From Odontesthes bonariensis (Eukaryota; Chordata; Actinopteri; Atheriniformes; Atherinopsidae): a stretch of DNA of 64,000 nucleotides. The stretch covers positions 15,466,743 through 15,530,742 of the forward strand of contig NC_134510.1 in the NCBI RefSeq assembly GCF_027942865.1. Direction: 5' to 3'. Positions 51,962 through 64,000 of this stretch are shown one piece after another. The notes beneath the pieces are model-generated. The model had not been told where the DNA came from and made no database searches. It saw only the letters and a program-made list of their open reading frames with translations. Position 1 is the first letter of the stretch. Each line of letters starts with the position of its first letter. The position numbers and the translations under genes were made by a program.

Positions 51962-54096
51962 CTGGACAGATAGAGAGAGAGAAAGAAAACAAAGTTTGAC
52001 CCAATCCACTGCAATTTGTCTTCTTTTGTTGCCTCCCTTCAGCTTGTTGAGCGGGAGAAAAAAAAATAAATCAGCTCAAATGGGTTTAGCTGAAAGCGGC
52101 AATAAATCTTTTTACAGTCATTGAAGAACAGCAGTGGAGGAAGAGATTAACCTTTGATGGTTCTGCTGGAACCTGCGGCAAACATCATTTCATCCTTTTT
52201 ACACGCTCCCTCGCTCTGTCACAGACTGATGGAACAGTTTCGCTTTGTGTGGCTTGGATATGATGAGGACACATAGCTGGCAACACAGCAGAATCCCAAA
52301 GGAAACACACTAATTATCTCAAAATCTTAATTTTGCTCCGTGCCTTACTATTTGAACAGGGCTCAGATTGTATTAACATGCTCACACGGGGTAAATAAAT
52401 TATATTTGTTTTTCCTCCCCCCCCCCCCCCCCCCCCCCCCCAATTAGCTCGCTCATGTAAAGGGCTCAAAGCAAAATTACATTAAAAAAAATCAAATAAC
52501 GGGGAGATGATATATTTTCTAAGCTCTCATAATATGATTAGAATATCATGTGTTTTTGACATAATAATATATTTTCTCTACGAAATGTAGGTCGGTGTTC
52601 TGAAATAATAGAATGTGACATCCGTATGACTGTTTCACTGATTGTTCAATGCTGTATCATTCAGTAGTTGTGAATGATGCTTCATACCAGAACTTTTTTT
52701 TCAGCGCAAAACGTCCAATTTTAGCCAACAACACCAGTTGCTCAGAGGCTTTCATTCTCCAGTAACTGAAACATTTGGCCATCTCAGTGGTTATATTACA
52801 GCAGCGCTCTCTTATTCACTCAGTTAGTGAACGCATTTACTCACTGGAAGGTTTTCGTTCCCCTTTTTTTTCTTTTTTTTTTTCTCTTTTTTTACTAACT
52901 GTTGAGCTGGTACACTTGAGAAAAACATATAAACTGGAAAATTTTGATGATATGGTGCAGAAGTGTCACAGCATCAGCCTTTACGTTCAGTTTGAAACAC
53001 TTTCTTCGATCACCTAATCATCATTTTAGCTCTTAATATGCTGAAAGAGATTTCTGCAGTGCAGTTTAACAGCTCAAAGCTTTTTCTACTTGGTGTTAAC
53101 TGGGCATGATTATTTCAAACATTACCAAAGCTCTTTGGTACACTATAGCACATTGACATGAATCTGTTCCCCTCTTTAGTTTTAAACCAAACCATAGAGA
53201 TCCAAGTTGAGAAGTTGAGAATTGATTTTTATCACTGTAACTTAATACATCAGTCCATTTGAATACTTTTGTTTAAACTAGCTCAGTGGTGGTGTAAATA
53301 GTCATTCTTTTGATGCTAATATAATTCCTGATTGCAGCTGGTCATTGTCTCTCACTCATTATTCAGTGGGCTGGTAATGATGTGGTACTGTGTGTGAAAG
53401 CCTCTCCTCTCCTCAACTCCCCAACACTCATTGGGAATTTTTGTCTCTTTTATCAGTAGAGCCCTTGTCTTTATCTTCGTAATGGATATGTATATCAATA
53501 TCACATAATGTAAATGCAATGCACAAACAGACAGAATTTTAGCTCCAGTTGGAGGTTAAGAGCAAATATCATTGTTTAAACACTCAGAAAGTAGGATGTT
53601 TTTGCCCTTGGGCAATCCTCAAAATTCTCTTTCTGGTGTAGATTTGACTATGTTTTATTATCTTGTTATTTTCATTAAAAATATTCTGTTTATCAACCTG
53701 TTTCAATGTTCTGACAGGCGTCATGATAATTTATTGGTTTTATTTTTAAACAATTTGGAGAAACAAGCCCATTTTAGGAATGACACCTGTCCACTGAAAA
53801 TTTCACATCAAACATACAGCTGCTGGATTTAGGCTCTCACAAATCTCATGAAAAATCAAAAAGATTATTCAGGGGAAATAAATAAGAATGAAGCCAGCCA
53901 AACAACAGAAATTTGAAATCAAGTGAAAAGAAAGAATTCCCTCTACTCCCACCTGAGAAGCATTTTTGTTTTAAGAGTTTGTGGTCGGTGTGTAATTACA
54001 CAGTTGCAACAAAAAAAGAAATAGAAGAAAACAACAACAAAAAATGCATAACAATAAGTAAGTACACAAGCTGCAATGCATTTCTTCTGTCCTTAC
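51962..54096 (-). other. cck intron 1
   Basis: The intron runs between the non-coding first exon and the exon carrying the start codon. The acceptor (TCTCTATCTGTCCAG) ends at 51962, three bases before the ATG at 51959; the donor GTAAGG is at 54091-54096. Apart from the C run and T-rich tracts near 52864-52893, nothing gene-like is seen. Confidence 0.6.
52417..52441. repeat. Homopolymer of 25 C in cck intron 1
   Basis: Uninterrupted C from 52417 to 52441 (G on the cck transcript). Length may be affected by sequencing error. Confidence 0.85.
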
Positions 54097-54205
54097 CTGC
54101 AGTTACTGGCAGAGACCAGGACAGGATGCTCTGAAGATGCTGAGCTTTGCGTCAACGTAGTGGCTGTGACAGAATGAGAGAGAGAGGGGGGAGCAATATT
54201 TAATA
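54097..54205 (-). promoter_or_regulatory. cck core promoter and non-coding exon 1
   Basis: On the minus strand a TATA-like TATTAAATA lies at 54197-54205. About 27-30 bases on, near 54170, transcription could start; the exon then ends at a strong donor (CTGCAG then GTAAGG) at 54097. Vertebrate cck genes typically have a short non-coding first exon, which agrees. Upstream, at about 54215-54250, is a C/T-rich segment with CCAAT-like and GGCCCCTCCC-type words, and a TGACG half-site lies near 54276. Start site inferred. Confidence 0.6.
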
Positions 54206-54330
54206 CCGCCAGAGAGGAAATGGGAGGGGCCTATATTGGTGGGAGGCACCTACTGTTGGCGCAGAAACTGCAAGCAATGACGCCACTGAAGACGCAAACA
54301 TGCGTGTTCACATGCTAAGGATGCACAGAT

Positions 54331-54331
<1 letters not shown>

Positions 54332-54416
<85 letters not shown>
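54332..54416. repeat. Long (CA)n microsatellite upstream of cck
   Basis: About 42 uninterrupted CA units, roughly 160 bp upstream of the inferred cck start site. A second short CA run lies at 54481-54497. Confidence 0.95.
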
Positions 54417-54417
<1 letters not shown>

Positions 54418-54419
54418 CA

Positions 54420-56930
54420 ACCTAGAGGAGGAAACAGCTTTAATTGTGATGCCAGCATCTCACACACCTGGGTGAGAAACAACACACACACACACATACA
54501 GTGTGATGGATTGAATAAGTGGCATCCCATGCAGAGAAGCTGAAAGTCTCTTTAAAGTGAAGTACAATGCGTTGGTGTAGTCTGGGTGCAACTTGCATTT
54601 CATTTGTATTTGTGTCTTGAAAGTCTGTGAAGGGATTTGCAACTTAATCACTAAAGAAATCAATCAAATTGTCACTGGTGGTTGTGAGTGTGTAACATGA
54701 GGGATCTCTATCCTCTCTTTCTTTGGCAGCGATTTTAATGTTTTCCTTCACATCTGGACTGCAGTACATTATTACAGTGACAGCTGTAACATAAGCCACA
54801 ATGATTTTCTAACCATAACCATGTAGGTTTTAACAACTTACTCTAACCAGGCAGTTTTGCGATGTGCAAAACAGCGGCTTTTAACTTGAGGGTGGGGTAT
54901 TTGGCTCCACCAGCCAAACCCTCTGAACTCCAAATGTGGGATTTTCAGCATGAGAAAGCAGCAAAAATCCTGCCTGTGAAAATAAATCAATAGATTGAGT
55001 TTTCATAACTATTTCATATTCTGTGAGACTGGGTTTGAAACACAGATCCAGAAAGTATTAAGTAGTAAGGTTCTGATTCACATACGAAATATTTTTAAGT
55101 CTAATAGGGAGGAAAGAAAGGCTGAACTCATTATTAAAATATATATATATATATATATATATTGTAATGAGAGGATGAATGGAGTGAAAAGAGGCTGATG
55201 GGCACATTTTATTGAGCTGCACACTGGAAATTCAACAAGAAGTGGCCATAAAGCAACTAGCTTGTAAAAGGTACATTAAAGCTGTAATATTGTAGCTGTG
55301 AACACACTGTTCAAGCTGAAGCATCAATTCACAAATGATCGATTTCTTCATCAATTAGCATGATGTTTTTATGGTAATAGCTTAGCCATAAAAAACATAT
55401 GACCAATAAATTAATGGATACATCAAACGTTTATTTTCTCTGTGAGAGAAAAAAAATGTTTAAGCCCACAATTATTCAGTCCTCCCTCAGTGTGTCTCCA
55501 TTATTTCTCTGACGCACATTGATTTACCTGCAGGGTTTGTTGAAAATGTTTCCTGTCCTTCATTTGTTGAGCTACTGTGGCAGTTACAGGGAGGTTTTGA
55601 AGAATTTCTGACAAACCTTCATCCCACCTCAATCCCAGTAGCTCATAGCCTACAAGTTTAACTTCCTGGGGCGATTCTGAAGAGAGAGAATAAAGTAGTG
55701 AAAGGTGAGATTGTCATGAGATGAAAAACTTGTCACGCCAAAGGCATGTGGAGCTGCACCTCTGGACTTCCTATGGACAGAACACTGTTATCATCTGCTG
55801 TTAAATTTTTAAGGGGTAGGCATCCATACACTGTCACTTCCACTTCTGTAATGTCTAATACTAACTCATGCACAAACACAAAACCAGCTTTTTGAATACC
55901 TTCAAACCACCTCTATAACTTGATTTAGGGCCTACCTACTGCACACAGTTAGGAAGAACGGACACACTGTTATCTATTGATTGTTCAAAGACACATCTTC
56001 ACATTTCTAGTTTACCTTTTTCCTCCAACAGCCTGAAGCCTTAATTTTTCTAAATCTAATTCCTTGTGTCTGCATTTGGGCAAACAGACAACTGACTTGA
56101 AGCCATCTAATCCACTCTCCTCCCACAGGATTTTAGAAGTAGAAGAAGAAGTAAAGCTGTGAGCCTCATTAGACCGGTCCTGGCTTTTATTTGGGGTTGA
56201 AAAGATGTGAATTATAAAGTGGGAAACACAAACAGCTATGTAAATGTAAAAAAGTGCCTTCTGCTCTAAGTTATGCTCCCTGTGCAATGAAGCTCAATCT
56301 GCTTTTACCGGAATCTGTATGAGGGCTACAGGATCCTATGAATGATCGTCACTTCTTCTTTATTTTACATGTTTATTTACAAATTCCCTTTGGCAGATGT
56401 TTGGCAGATGTTCAGAGCCACATACATTTTTCCTCTTGTGCATGCTGGCAGTTGAGTGAGTATGTTTTGTACACCCACTACAGTTGGAGCGATTATTAGA
56501 AGGTGCATATTCATATTTGTACAAACCATATACTACATGTCTGCATTCCTTGAGTATTAAGTTCAGTTTCAATCTGGAGATCTACTAAAAAAACATATTA
56601 TTAAAAAAATATATAAAACTATACAGATTTTATACAATATTGATACATAAATGGTGTGAGCAGAAAGCCGGTTTTGTCTTGTTTTCTGGTTTTGATAAAA
56701 TTCCGAAATTAGAAAAGTCATTCACATCTCTCCACTATCAACGGTTTTCGAGAGCATTTCACAGACTGCCACTGTCACAACAAGGGCTTTGCCACTTTGT
56801 TCAGGCAGGCTGAAATATTTGCATTGGAAAAGACTTTTGGAGTTTTTGACCACAAGCCTTTGAATATAACTTTTTGTAAAAAGCCTGAAACAAGCTCGGG
56901 GCGAAAGGACAACTGGGATACATTCTGGTT
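54420..56930. other. Intergenic region upstream of cck
   Basis: No supported gene. It contains an (AT)12 run at about 55139-55162. The rest is unremarkable AT-rich sequence that could hold cck regulatory elements. Confidence 0.5.
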
Positions 56931-56933
56931 GGT

Positions 56934-57224
56934 CTATAAAATAGATAAAAAAGAAAGCTCTGTTCCTTGCTGCGCCTGAAATCTTTGCTGGGACCTTTAA
57001 GGCTTGTCGGCAGAGAGATCAAATCTATTTAGGTGGAGCACATAACTGAGATTTAATATATTGCCAGCTGCTGCTGCTGCTGAGAGGACACTCAGCTTAC
57101 CTGCTGGGCATCAGTCTCACCCGGTAGGGAGTTGGAGTTTTTCTGCTTTGAACCGAACCTGAAGGACTGGCTGCTGAAAAGGACCGCAGCTTGACTTCAA
57201 CAGGTATTTGTTGCCTTTAGTTTG
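56934..57224 (+). promoter_or_regulatory. Putative core promoter and 5'UTR of an unassigned gene
   Basis: A good TATA box (TCTATAAAATAG, about 56932-56943) would start transcription near 56965. The following about 260 bases include a CTG run (57066-57082) and lead to an ATG at 57225. A donor-like CAG then GTATTT at about 57202 offers an alternative in which the leader exon ends earlier. Confidence 0.4.
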
Positions 57225-57318
57225 ATGCTGTGGCTCTTCTCAGGAGCTGTGTATGTGAGGCTCCCTGTGCTGCTGTTGGCTTGTGTTGTTCGTGCTGCTA
57301 ACGGTCTGACGATGTCAG
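57225..57318 (+). CDS. Candidate first coding exon with signal peptide; gene continues beyond the window
   Basis: A 94-base frame from ATG 57225 to a strong donor (GATGTCAG then GTGAAT, donor at 57319) encodes 31 complete codons beginning MLWLFSGAVYVRLPVLLLAC. It has a hydrophobic core and a plausible cleavage region near RAANG, i.e. a secretory signal peptide. The frame would stop three codons after the splice site if unspliced, so it makes sense only as an exon. No downstream exon was recognised before 64000, so exon 2 may lie outside the window after a long first intron. The protein family is not recognised. The Kozak context (TTTG before ATG) is weak. It may be a chance frame. Confidence 0.4.
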
Positions 57319-60300
57319 GTGAATGAAGGTAAATTTTCTCTTGGTGCTTGTTCAGGTTATTTATAATGCTGATTTATGCAGTGGTGAGATATGACCTGTA
57401 TTTGAGTTTCAAACTCGAATGGTTCCCTTGAGGTTGTTGCTTGATTTGTTTTTGCTTCCTGATGGTTCCAAGCAAATCCTCGGCTGAGGGGAAAATTGTA
57501 TGCTGGGCTCAGTAATGTAACCATGACTTTTTGCATAATTCACATAAGATATTATCTCGCATAGTCAGATTCACATTTTCTTGTTAAGTATGGTTGAGTT
57601 AGATTGATAATGTAATGATATTATTCATGATATTATATGGGAACTTTTTCTTTCTTTGAGTATTTTACCATTATGCGCAGTACTTTCAATAATTCTTAGG
57701 TTCATGAAATAAGTTCAACACCAATTTTTGACAGCAGGTTTTTCACTTCTGAGAAGCGTTCATTCAGAAAGACAACAACACTTTACTAAAACACTTTTGT
57801 CACAGGCAATAACATTAGCTGGTTAGGGCCAGAAGAGAAATGAAATACACTCTTTTTACTATGAAGGCACAACTGTTACTATGTTGATGCCACTCTTACA
57901 ATTCCCAAGCAATTGCTTTCCCAGCCACTTGAGGTCACGTATTTTTTATAAATGTAAATGGACCATCCATGCTTACACGAACAAAAGCCCCATGGGCAAG
58001 TCTTTGGGTGGAAGACAGTCTCAGAAAAAAGATAAATCCCAGATGGTTTTGAGATTTTATTTCTGCCAGTACTTTTCATCTCTTTTCCCCTCTATATGAT
58101 GTGATCTGTCAATACTTCATGTTTAACAAACTCAATACAAGTTGAGCTCAAAATCTTATCAGTTCCGGTCCATCAGATCTTTGATACAAAGATACACTAT
58201 TTATTTCTGAATTTATTACAATGCACTTTTGTAGATCTCTTTTGTGGTCTGCTGGTTATATCCACGTGAACAGTTGACTTCAATAGAAATTTTCTACTTT
58301 GAATTATTAAACCTATTTACAAAAGTCGATGTCCACAGATATGTTTCCCCGTGCCAAGTTGGATAGGTACATCTTACATTGACGTACAACGTGATGCTGA
58401 GCCTATGCTGAGATAAGAAAAAAAAAATAGTGTGTCAGTCTGTCTCAGAATACCCAAACAAGGCAGTACGCAGAGGTTTGTGGCTCATAGCGACTCAACA
58501 GTTAAAAAAAACACTCAGCTTTTCAAAGAAAAGATTCAAGTTTATTCTCTCTGTCTCTCCTTCTCCAATTGGTGAGTCATGGTGCTTGAATTAATTGTAG
58601 TGTTGTGTGGGTCAGAAACCTCTTTATGAGATGGATCCTTTTTTTCCTGCTCTTATCAACCAGCATGTTCTCCACTGTCAGACATTCAGGAGAGGCTGGT
58701 GGCAAAGTGAACACAGTGCGGGGGGCAGTTGATAGATTAATAATAAGATGATTGTAAAAAGAAAAAGAACGTGTTACCAATTATTGTCCAGCAGGCTGCT
58801 CTGTCACAGGTAAAAGTGGAAAGTCCAGAAGATGAAGTGAGGGTTTAATTTACATACAAGAAAGAAAGGTTTATAGATGATGGGACATAGGCCGAAACTT
58901 CCATGACTACCATGACTACAAAGCAACACATAAATGCAATGCAGGTGTATTGGCTTCGTTTTCATAATACTGAAGTAGTTACATGCTTTTCTTCGACTTT
59001 AAGTGACTAAAATCCTCTTTGTAAGTAACTATATCAGGAAAAGATGTCGGGTTCACCTGATGTTTGAGGATGATGAAAAGTGTTAAGACTTTGAAGGACT
59101 TCCAGCCTTTTAGAAGAACAATAACTCGTATTCTTTAATGAAATTGTCATGTATAATAAAATTAAAATCCTTCGCTTTTGTTCTTAGTATAAGGATTACA
59201 TATTTATTTAATTATTTTTCCATTTTTGCTCCCATAATTTTTTACATAATCTCTCACAAACACGAGAGGTGGACACATTTGTTTAGTCGCTTCTCTTGGT
59301 TGGTATTTGTAAAATATTTGAACAAGGTCACCTAAAGGCGACCTTCATAAACATGCAACATCAGTGTTTATGTGATTACTCTTAATATCCCGGCTGTGAT
59401 TGTAATTACAAGGGGGAGACAAAAGTACCTTATCTGCAGGATTAATGCAATCAAAGGCAGTGTTTTAAACTGGTCTTTCATGTTTGTACCTTAAGTATTA
59501 CAGAGACATTTCACTCTGAGTGAAAGAGGAAAAGTCAAGGCGTAACAAAGCACCTTAATAACCATCATCTGGAGACCATGAATATTTGCAGTCAGCATCA
59601 AGTAAACCCATAAAGAATCTGGAGTACCTGAAGTAATTCTTCCTGTCTGGACAAATGTGAAGGAGTCATCCTGAGAGCCACCTCGCTATCTTGGCTTAAA
59701 CTGGTAACTAAGCTCCCTTATAAGTTATTCTCTTTATTTGTGGTTAGGAATTGTGAGGGTGGAAAAAAGTTTCACTATTAAATTTTATAGATTGGTGTAT
59801 AACTGTAATGTGTTTTCTTATAGTACCAAACATGACCTGGAAATTTATGGAAACTTGTTTAAGTAACATCATAAAGCAAACAGTAATTTTGTATATATAA
59901 ATCAGAGTGTGTGTCTACATTTGCTTTTATCATTAATTCATTTGAAGTTGTGCTGTTGTTCAGAGAGACGTTTTTCATCTGTTTCTGAGATGTTTTTACT
60001 GAGGCAGCTCAACAGTTGTCGAGAGGAAGGCTGTGAAAGTACCAGCACACGTTGGTCTCAATATAAACGTCATATCATGTAGAAGTTGCAAAGAAAATAG
60101 CCCATATATGTTATTTACCACGTCAGCTCTGTCCTAAAACAAGGTGCTTTCTGTTATGAACATAATCAACGGTCTGAGGTATTATAAAATGTTGCTACTA
60201 TAGTGAGTTGTTTAGGGACTCTCCTTTCTCAAAGGAAATAATCTTCCTGAACTCTGCTGCCCCCTCTGATTTTTTAATCTTTGCACTGAAACTTTTAAAC

Positions 60301-63141
60301 AAACCAGCAAATCTAACTGGTCTCCTGCAAGATGATCATAATCTTGATAAAGTAAATAAAGTTTTTTTTTTAAATGTCATGTTTCTTTTCTTCTGCTTCT
60401 CTGAATTTAAAAGAACGGCGTAATTTTTCTTTTTTAGTTCAGTCCTGGTCTCCTAAATTTGAAGTTCTATTGAGTCATCTTAGAGATAAGTTTCTCATGG
60501 GAAATAACGCGAGACTACAATCTGCTTCTTTTTCTAATAGAACCTTTCATCAATACTAATGCTTCTCTGTGGGCCATAAAAACACTGTGTGTTCAATGTG
60601 TATCTCTATGTGTTACTATATGTGTGTGTGTGTAAGACTAATGACAGAAAGTTCAGAGGCAGCACATTTAACTGGGGGGGGACTGGGGGAAATATTCATT
60701 CTATAATGTTATTAGATAGTCCCTTAATATGGGATATCTTTAATTGTTTGGAGTTATAATCAACAGGAAATCCAAAGGCTTTCCTTGGGTGGATTAATTC
60801 ATCTTGGGGGTCCAATACCAAAACGTAAAACCAGTCAAAACAAGATGTTTGTTTGCTGAAAAGTATCTCAATGGACTCATGAATATATTTCTCTAGTATT
60901 TCTCTTTAACACATTACAGTTTACATGTGGTGTATTAAATAAGTGTGTACTGTGTCATGTTCTGCCTGATTTCAATAAGCATAGTTACTAAAGTGGACCA
61001 CTGTCATTGTCTCCGTATAAATGCAGAGGAGCTGAGTCGAGTTATCGACTGACAATGCGATGCTGTGGACTGTGTGAGAAAGCGTTAAAGACATTCTGCT
61101 GCTTTTAACTTTCTCTGTGGGAGATCATCGTACATGTAACTATAGCTGAATTCACTGCACAGGCGTTGACTTGAAGCTTCTTAAATGGGGATTTTGTCAG
61201 ATGACGCCGCAGTAATAAAATCTGAATTTTATTAGAGCAGAGCAATATTCTGGAAAAGCTTTAAGCAACTGTGTGAGATGACAGATAAACTGAGCTGACT
61301 TTCAGTCATAATTTCTAGTTTAGCTGTCTGACAATAACCAAGAAAAAATAATCAGAAAGATGAGAGCTGGATTATTTGGGATTTCAACCGTGTTGATATA
61401 TTTTAACTTTTATACAAAACAAATGCATAAAGATGGAACCTTGGAGCAAGTACAGAGCACCTGTGCTAAATTGATTCTAGTTGAAGATATACTGTGCATG
61501 CGGGAGGGATTCAAAACCCTGCTGTCTCATCAGGGTGTTTTAACCAAGTTTTGAGAAGTAGATTTAATTCAATTTTGTCCAATTTCTTCCTGACTAATAT
61601 ATTTACTTGCATTTTAAACGTCTGATGTTGGTTGGACTAACAAAAATTACTTTTCTTTCTAGTGTCACATAAACTGTGCTTGAATCTTGTTAGATGTAAC
61701 AGGAAATAAATGGTATTTGCATTGTCTTTGTATTGTCCCTGACTTAGTGCAGACAGTCTAAACATCCTTTTCTATTATGACCCTTTGGAAAGTCCACCTA
61801 AAGTTAGACTAAATGCAATGGCAACCATTTGCACAGCAGAAATCAATGGCACTGTGAGCTTCACATCTTTACTTTGGATCTCCTATGCATCTGAGATGGA
61901 TTTTAGAATAGTCAAAAATCTCGTCCCATATACAGTGTTTTTTCTGATTCGTTCTGAGGTAGAAGTTCTGGTCCCTAAAAAAAATCCTCCTCCCTGTTCT
62001 CTTCTCTCTTCTCTCCTCTCCTCCATTATTACTAGCCTGAGGCAGTCTGTCACTCTCAGGTAATAGAGGAGTTTATCTGGCTGGATAAAAAAATTCTGTT
62101 GGAAATAACATGATATGCTGTGCGCACCCACCCAACACACACACGCACACAACAAAGTACTTAGAAGTACATTTATATTAAAACAAGGAGATAAGAGGAC
62201 AGATAAACCAAGTCATAACATCAAGTTAAGCCCAGTTCTGCTACACTGTGATGTAAAATTGACCCAATTGTATTTATGCTTGCATTTATACACGTCCTTT
62301 TCAACATGGCTGTTTGGATTTAGTTCTTTCAGTGTATACGCCAGTTAGCCACAACATGGACAAACATTCCTGTTTCACAATTTCTGGTCCACGGTGCTGG
62401 TGATAGCCCTTTGAGACTGATTGGTCTTTGGAGGCCAATTCAGTGTGTGATCTGTCATCACAATGATAATGAAATAACACCAAGGACAGATCACTGACTC
62501 ACACATACTGCATATCTCTGTTACTCATTTCTATTTGCTCCAGCTCCCCGTGTGCACAAAATCAATATGAGTCCGAACAGCCACTCAAAGGTGCAGGAGG
62601 GTGCAACTCTATAGAGATAATACATCCTGCAATTAACCTGCTGGGGCTTGCTATATTGTTCACCTCCCACAGGGTGTGTGATGTGTCCCTGTGTGTTGGG
62701 GCTTCTGTATTTGTGACATGATCTGTGTCTGTCTTTGTGTTCCTCCAGGCTGCATGGTGCCAATAAAGAGGTGACAGAGACAAGTCACGTAAAATATGAT
62801 TTGAAAAGTGGAAGTGAGAGCATGATGCCATTAGAGAGCTGCGGAGGAGAAAGAGTATGTAATATTAAAGTGCTTGAAAAGAAAGGTTTGGCTACATTAT
62901 TGCTGCACTTTGTCAGAAAGGTAGCATGGTGTCCATCCCGTGACAGTCAAGAACCTTAGAAGATGGTGTAAACACAATAAATAATAATTTTTTTTTTTTT
63001 GCCTTCCTGAGGCCTTAAAACTTGGACTAAAACTGGGACAAAAACATGTATTGTTGGGCCTAATGTCTATTTGATTATGGAATTAATTGCAAAAAAATCA
63101 CAAAAAGGATTTAATAACCTAAAGAAGCCTTTACTAGAAGG
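57319..63141. other. Presumed intron or intergenic sequence
   Basis: No convincing exon was found. It holds a short TG run near 60621-60634, AT-rich unique-looking sequence and no delimited transposon. Confidence 0.4.
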
Positions 63142-63835
63142 TTGAAATTGACAACTTACGGTCCAACTTTGGCGAAATATTCGCGTCATGACAGCCTATC
63201 AGCGTTGAGATTCTGGACGTCTGTGACGTCACGCGTCCCGGGATCCCGCCTATTCCAGGAAAAATTGATTGTCGCTGTCTGTGGGCTCCCGGATTTCTAC
63301 GACACCACCTCACCCTCCTACCGGAATAGGAACAAGAAGGAGCTCGCCTGGAGGAGGGTGAGTGAGGTGACCGGTCTACCTGGTAAGTTGGGAAAATGTT
63401 GTGATTTCAGCTATCTGCTGTAGATACTTCTCTGTCTACAAAGTTAGCGATAGCAGCACTAGTTAGCACTAGCAGCCTTCGCCGGCCGGCATATTTATCT
63501 GTTTACATTATTGTTCTTGTCAGATGAGATATGCCGGAGGAGATGGAAGGGGCTCAGGGATACGTACATGAAAGAGAGAAAGAAGGAGGCAGGAAGGAAG
63601 AGTGGGTCGGCAGCAGGGACAGGGAAAAGGTGGAGGTACTCTGCGGTCCTCTCTTTTCTGTGGCAACATGGGGCGGGGGGTCGAGGAAGAGAGGACCGCA
63701 GAGTACACGCAGGATGAGGATGAGGGAGCAGCAGGTGAGGACCAGGCATCAGGAGCAGCAGCAGCAGCAGAGAGTGACGTGAGAGGTTGGTTTTCAATGA
63801 AGACACACACAGCAAGGGAAACATATGAGAAATAG
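63142..63835 (+). pseudogene. MADF-domain gene, probably transposon-derived, frameshifted
   Basis: Two exon-like blocks form a MADF DNA-binding domain. The first, to a donor at 63383, reads KLIVAVCGLPDFYDTTSPSY then NRNKKELAWRRV. The second, from an acceptor at 63523, gives DEICRRRWKGLRDTYMKERK and later KRWRYSAVLSFL. The spacing of aromatic and basic residues (AW..., C..RWK.LRD.Y, ...WRY...LSFL) fits MADF. After VLSFL (63660) the continuation is shifted by one frame: an acidic, Gln/Ala-rich tail (GRGVEEERTAEYTQDEDEGA) lies in another frame to 63833. Fish MADF genes of this kind often belong to PIF/Harbinger-type elements, where a MADF or Myb-like protein accompanies the transposase; no transposase is visible here. 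A consensus CRE (TGACGTCA, 63224-63231) lies in the upstream part. Confidence 0.6.
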
Positions 63836-63896
63836 TGTCACATAGTAGCCTGGCTGCCGCGTCCACATCTTGATGAGATGGTGGTCTGGTAGCTAG

Positions 63897-64000
63897 GGCT
63901 GTGTTCGAAACCGCCTACTTCTCCTACTATTCCTACTAGTCATACTTTTTTAAGTTCCCGGATGTACACTAGATGCATACTAGATTCGCCGTAATATTGA
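63897..64000. mobile_element. Start of a fish non-autonomous DNA transposon, cut by the window end
   Basis: GGGCTGTGTTCGAAACCGCC followed by repeated CTACT words (CCTACTATTCCTACTAGT) resembles the left end of a very common fish repeat known from memory. The other end is outside the window, so type and target duplication cannot be checked. Confidence 0.5.

Noticed and set aside
62748-62960. Possible second exon for the signal-peptide gene after CCTCCAG
   Set aside because: In the phase required by the donor at 57319 the frame stops after about eight codons.
1-64000. CRISPR arrays, rRNA, tRNA genes, operons or phage genes
   Set aside because: None were seen; the split-gene structure is eukaryotic. 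A covariance search for tRNAs and small RNAs was not possible here.

Overview
The window looks like nuclear DNA of a teleost fish, probably a percomorph. It has compact vertebrate-type split genes with GT/AG introns and many microsatellites. It also carries fish-type DNA transposons (Tc1-like relics, hAT elements with 8-bp target duplications, a MADF-domain element). No prokaryotic or viral gene organisation is seen. All exon models were built by hand from splice signals, open frames and recalled family similarity; no alignment was run.

Layout. 1-12000 is gene-free and AT-rich; it contains a nested transposon cluster (4114-7644) with long inverted arms. 12242-17501 (+) is a complete 16-exon gene for an NCAM-family adhesion receptor (signal peptide, four Ig domains, two FN3 domains, one membrane span, short tail; ncam3-like, 695 aa). 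17502-21570 is intergenic with an old antisense Tc1-like relic. 22431-45991 (+) is the complete mroh1 gene: 44 coding exons joining in one frame to 1636 aa, with hAT and Tc1-like insertions in its introns. 45992-49000 is its probable long 3'UTR. 50779-54170 (-) is cholecystokinin (cck), convergent with mroh1: three coding exons for a 131-aa prepropeptide ending in the CCK-8 amidation cassette, plus an upstream non-coding exon and a TATA-like promoter beside a long CA repeat. At 56934-57318 (+) a TATA box precedes a candidate first coding exon with a signal peptide; its gene would continue past the window and is not identified. 63142-63835 (+) holds a frameshifted MADF-domain gene, followed at 63897 by the start of another repeat that runs off the end.

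The three complete genes have unrelated jobs: cell adhesion, a HEAT-repeat protein, and a gut/brain peptide hormone. Nothing suggests they act as one system. The most unusual structures are the foldback element with repeated GTTTGTGCA motifs at 4114-7644, the four-Ig NCAM layout, and the unassigned signal-peptide exon.
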